From assembly GCF_029227915.1 (NCBI RefSeq), contig NC_079885.1, positions 30,135,001 to 30,199,000 of the forward strand: a stretch of 64,000 bases of DNA, written 5' to 3'. The notes beneath the pieces were generated by a model. That model did not search any database and was not told the DNA's origin. It saw only the letters and a program-made list of their open reading frames with translations. Both the position numbers and the translations under genes were made by a program. Source of the stretch: Hydractinia symbiolongicarpus (taxonomy: Eukaryota > Cnidaria > Hydrozoa > Anthoathecata > Hydractiniidae). Shown piece after piece: positions 61,001 to 64,000 of the stretch; position 1 is the first letter of the stretch; every line of letters starts with the position of its first letter.

Positions 61001-64000
61001 CGCATAAGACTTGTAGTTTTCAAAAATGTTTTCATTTTTGATGGGACGCTGAATAAAAGAAGTTTAATCGCCGGCACACGAAAACCCGCGATTTCCAGTA
61101 AATCCCGGACTCGGCCCGTATAGTAAAAAGTATGCAAAGAAAGTACCCAGGGAGTAAACTCATTTTCCGAACGATTTTTTAAATTATTTTTTCACCACTA
61201 AAACGCATGAGACTTGTAGTTTTCAAAAATGTTTTCATTTTTGATGAGACGCTTAATGAAAGAGGTTTAATCGCCAGCAAACGAAAACCAGCGATTTCCC
61301 CTAAATCCCGGGCTTGGCCCGTGCAGTCAAATGTATACAAGGAAAGTACCCAGGGAGTAAACTCATTTCCCGAACGATTTTTTAAATTTTTTTTTCACCA
61401 AAAAAAAGCATGAGACTTGTAGTTTTCAAAAATGTTTTCATTTTTGATGAGACGCTTAATGAAAGAGGTCCAATCGCCGGCAAACGAAAACCCGCGATTT
61501 CCCGTAAATTCCGGGCTTGGCCCGTATAGTCGAATGTATACAAGGAAAGTACCCAGGGAGTAAACTCATTTTTCGAAAGATTTTTAAAATTATTTTTTCA
61601 CCACTAAAACGCATGAGATTTGTAGTTTTCAAAAATGTTTTTATTTTTGATGAGACGCCTAATGAAAGAGGTTTAATCGCCGGCAAACGAAAACCCGCGA
61701 TTTCCCGTAAATCCCGGGCTTGGCCCGTATAGTCGAATGTATACAAAGAAAGTACCCTGTGAGTAAACTCATTTCCAGAACAATTTTTTAAATTATTTTT
61801 TCACCAAAAACGCATAAGACTTGTAGTTTTCAAAAATGTGTTCATTTTTGATGAGACGCTGAATAAAAGAAAATTAATCGCCGGCAAACGAAAACCCGCG
61901 ATTTCCCGTAAATCCCAGACTCGGCCCGTATAGTCAAAAGTATACAAAAAAAGTACCCAGGGAGTGAACTCATTTCTCAAGCGATTTTTCAAATTATTTT
62001 TTCACCACTAAAACGCATGAGACTTGTAGTTTTCAAAAATGTTTTCATTTTTGATGAGACGCTTAATGAAAGGGGTTTAATCGCCGGCAAACGAAAAATC
62101 GCGATTTCCCGTAAATCCCGGGCTTGGCCCGTATAGTCGAATGTATACAAAGAAAGTACCCTGTGAGTAAACTCATTTCCAGAACGATTTTTTAAATTAT
62201 TTTTTCACCACTAAAACGCATGAGATTTGTAGTTTTCAAAAATGTTTTCATTTTTGATGAGACGCCTAATGAAAGAGGTTTAATCGCCGGCAAACGAAAA
62301 CCCGCGATTTCCCGTAAATCCCGGGCTTGGCCCGTATAGTCGAATGTATACAAAGAAAGTACCCTGTGAGTAAACTCATTTCCAGAACGATTTTTAAACT
62401 ATCTTTTCACCACTAAAACGCATGAGACTTGTAGTTTTCAAAAATGTTTTCATTTTTGATGAGACGCTGAATAAAAGAAGTTTAATCGCCGGCAGACAGA
62501 AACCTGCGATTTCCCGTAAATCCCGGACTCGGCCCGTATAGTCAAAAGTATACAAAGAAAGTACCCAGGGAGTAAACTCACTTCCCGAACGATTTTTTAA
62601 TTATTATTTCACCACTAAAGCCCATGAGACTTGCAGTTTTTAAAAATGTTTTCATTTTTGATGAGACGCTTAATGAAAGAGGTTTAATCGCCAGCAAACG
62701 AAAACCCGCGATTTCCCGTAAATCCCGGAATTGGCCCGTATAGTCGAATGTATACAAGGAAAGTACCCAGGGAGTAAACTCATTTTTCGAAAGATTTTTA
62801 AAATTATTTTTTCACCACTAAAACGCATGAGATTTGTAGTTTTCAAAAATGTTTTCATTTTTGATGAGACGCCTAATGAAAGAGGTTTACTCGCCGGCAA
62901 ACGAAAACCCGCGATTTCCCGTAAATCCCGGGCTTGGCCCGTATAGTCGAATGTATACAAAGAAAGTACCCTGTGAGTAAACTCATTTCCAGAACGATTT
63001 TTAAACTATCTTTTCACCACTAAAACGCATGAGACTTGTAGTTTTCAAAAATGTTTTCATTTTTGATGAGACGCTGAATAAAAGAAGTTTAATCGCCGGC
63101 AAACGGAAACCTGCGATTTCCCGTAAATCCCGGACTCGGCCCGTATAGTCAAAAGTATACAAAGAAAGTACCCAGGGAGTGAACTCACTTCCCGAACGAT
63201 TTTTTAATTATTATTTCACCACTAAAGCCCATGAGACTTGCAGTTTTTAAAAATGTTTTCATTTTTGATGAGACGCTTAATGAAAGAGGTTTAATCGCCA
63301 GCAAACGACAACCAGCGATTTCCCCTAAATCTCGGGCTTGGCCCGTGTAGTCAAATGTAAACAAAGAAAGTACCCAGGGAGTAAACTCATTTCTCGAACG
63401 ATTTTTTAAATTTTTTTTTCACCAATAAAACGCATGAGACATGTAGCTTTCAAAAATGTTTTCACTTTTGATGAGACGCTTAATGAAAGAGGTCTAATCG
63501 CCGGCAAACGAAAACCCGCGATTTCCCGTAAATCCCGGGCTTGGCACGTATAGTCGAATGTATAAAAAGAAAGTACCCAGGGAGTAAACTCATTTTTCGA
63601 AAGATTTTTTAAATTATTTTTTCACCACTAAAACGCATGAGATGTGTAGTTTTCAAAAATGTTTTCATTTTTGATGAGACGCCTAATGAAAGAGGTTTAA
63701 TCGCCGGCGAACAAAAAGCCGCGATTTCCCGTAAATCCCGGGCTTGGCCCGTATAGTCGAATGTATACAAAGAAAGTACCCTGTGAGTAAACTCATTTCC
63801 AGAACGATTTTTAAATTATCTTTTCACCACTAAAACGCATGAGACTTGTAGTTTTCAAAAATGTTTTCATTTTTGATGAGACGCTGAATAAAAGAAGTTT
63901 AATCGCCGGCAAACGGAAACCTGCGATTTCCCGAAAATCCCGGACTCGGCCCGTATAGTCAAAAGTATACAAAGAAAGTAACCAGGGAGTTAACTCACTT
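58030..64000. repeat. Eighteen-monomer higher-order repeat (3,643 bp), 1.6 copies, cut by window end
   Basis: About 58,030-60,357 matches 61,673-64,000 at a constant 3,643 bp. Shared rare features are CCAGAACAATTTTT, CACCAAAAACGCATAAG, AAATGTGTTC, GAAAATTAATCGCC, GCAGACAGAAACC and GGGAGTTAACTCACTT. Only a few single-base differences were noticed (GAAAAACCGCG against GAAAAATCGCG; ACAAGAAAAG against ACAAGGAAAG). The second copy continues beyond the window. Confidence 0.88.

Larger units (their letters stand above)
50782..64000. repeat. Satellite DNA array, right arm
   Basis: The same 202-203 bp satellite resumes in phase after the retrotransposon, from CCCGTATAGTCGAATG onward, and runs to the window edge without a break, so the array continues beyond it. 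Orientation matches the left arm. The first 4.7 kb uses the same six monomer types as 38.6-46.3 kb. After about 55.5 kb the monomers are more diverged, with private variants such as CACCAATAAAACG, TCGAAAGATTTTT, AAACTATCTTTTC and CTAAAGCCCATGAG. No gene is seen in this arm. Confidence 0.98.

Noticed and set aside
1-64000. CRISPR-like array of regular repeats.
   Set aside because: The repeats are 202-203 bp with no unique spacers; every base belongs to the repeating monomer. This is satellite DNA.

Overview
This is eukaryotic repetitive DNA, almost certainly from an invertebrate animal. About 59.5 kb of the 64 kb is one tandem satellite with a 202-203 bp monomer, roughly 290 copies by length, all in the same orientation. 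It is interrupted once by a non-LTR retrotransposon (LINE). I see no host protein-coding gene, tRNA, rRNA, CRISPR array or bacterial-type operon. The animal inference rests on the LINE: its two proteins, an esterase-type ORF1p and an ORF2p with apurinic-like endonuclease plus reverse transcriptase, are of the CR1/L2/Jockey-like sort common in molluscs, cnidarians and other invertebrates. The species cannot be named from this sequence.

Satellite layout. Two main monomer classes share a backbone. Class A carries GCCGGC, CCCGGG and GTCGAATG. Class B has CTGGC, CCGGACTC and GTCAAAAG at the same places. They are arranged in nested higher-order repeats (HORs) whose unit changes along the window: a 30-monomer relationship (6,072 bp) and a 6-mer (1,216 bp) in 0-9 kb; a 14-mer tandem duplication (2,837 bp) at about 9.9-15.6 kb; an 8-mer (1,621 bp) at about 14.9-18.4 kb; a 6-mer at 20.6-23 kb; a very large unit (29 monomers, 5.87 kb, or 33 monomers after an internal 4-mer duplication) at about 23-35.3 kb; an 11-mer (2,230 bp) at 33.2-36.9 kb; a six-monomer HOR (1,216 bp) at about 38.6-55.4 kb on both sides of the LINE; a 4-mer (811 bp) at 55.5-58 kb; and an 18-mer (3,643 bp) from about 58 kb to the window end. 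Monomers are CpG-rich, carry a conserved 22-bp hairpin, and in class A have a motif one base short of a CENP-B box.

LINE. The element (46,299-50,781, minus strand, about 4.48 kb) sits inside a single monomer. Removing it with one copy of a 5-bp CCCGT duplication restores a 203-bp monomer. It encodes ORF1p (434 aa; coiled coil plus SGNH esterase) and ORF2p (954 aa from its first ATG; endonuclease, reverse transcriptase, C-terminal cysteine motif). Both frames are intact, in the same reading frame, and separated by a single TGA with no other stop before the ORF2 ATG. ORF1p would bind the element RNA and ORF2p would nick the target and reverse-transcribe the RNA there. The endonuclease SDH motif reads SDYHD, a possible one-base lesion. 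The 3' tail is a TTTA/AAAT microsatellite.

The strongest points for follow-up are the nested HORs with traceable crossover monomers, the hairpin with its stem-extending variant, the ORF1-TGA-ORF2 arrangement, and a small island at 42.0-42.4 kb whose variants match the array more than 16 kb downstream.
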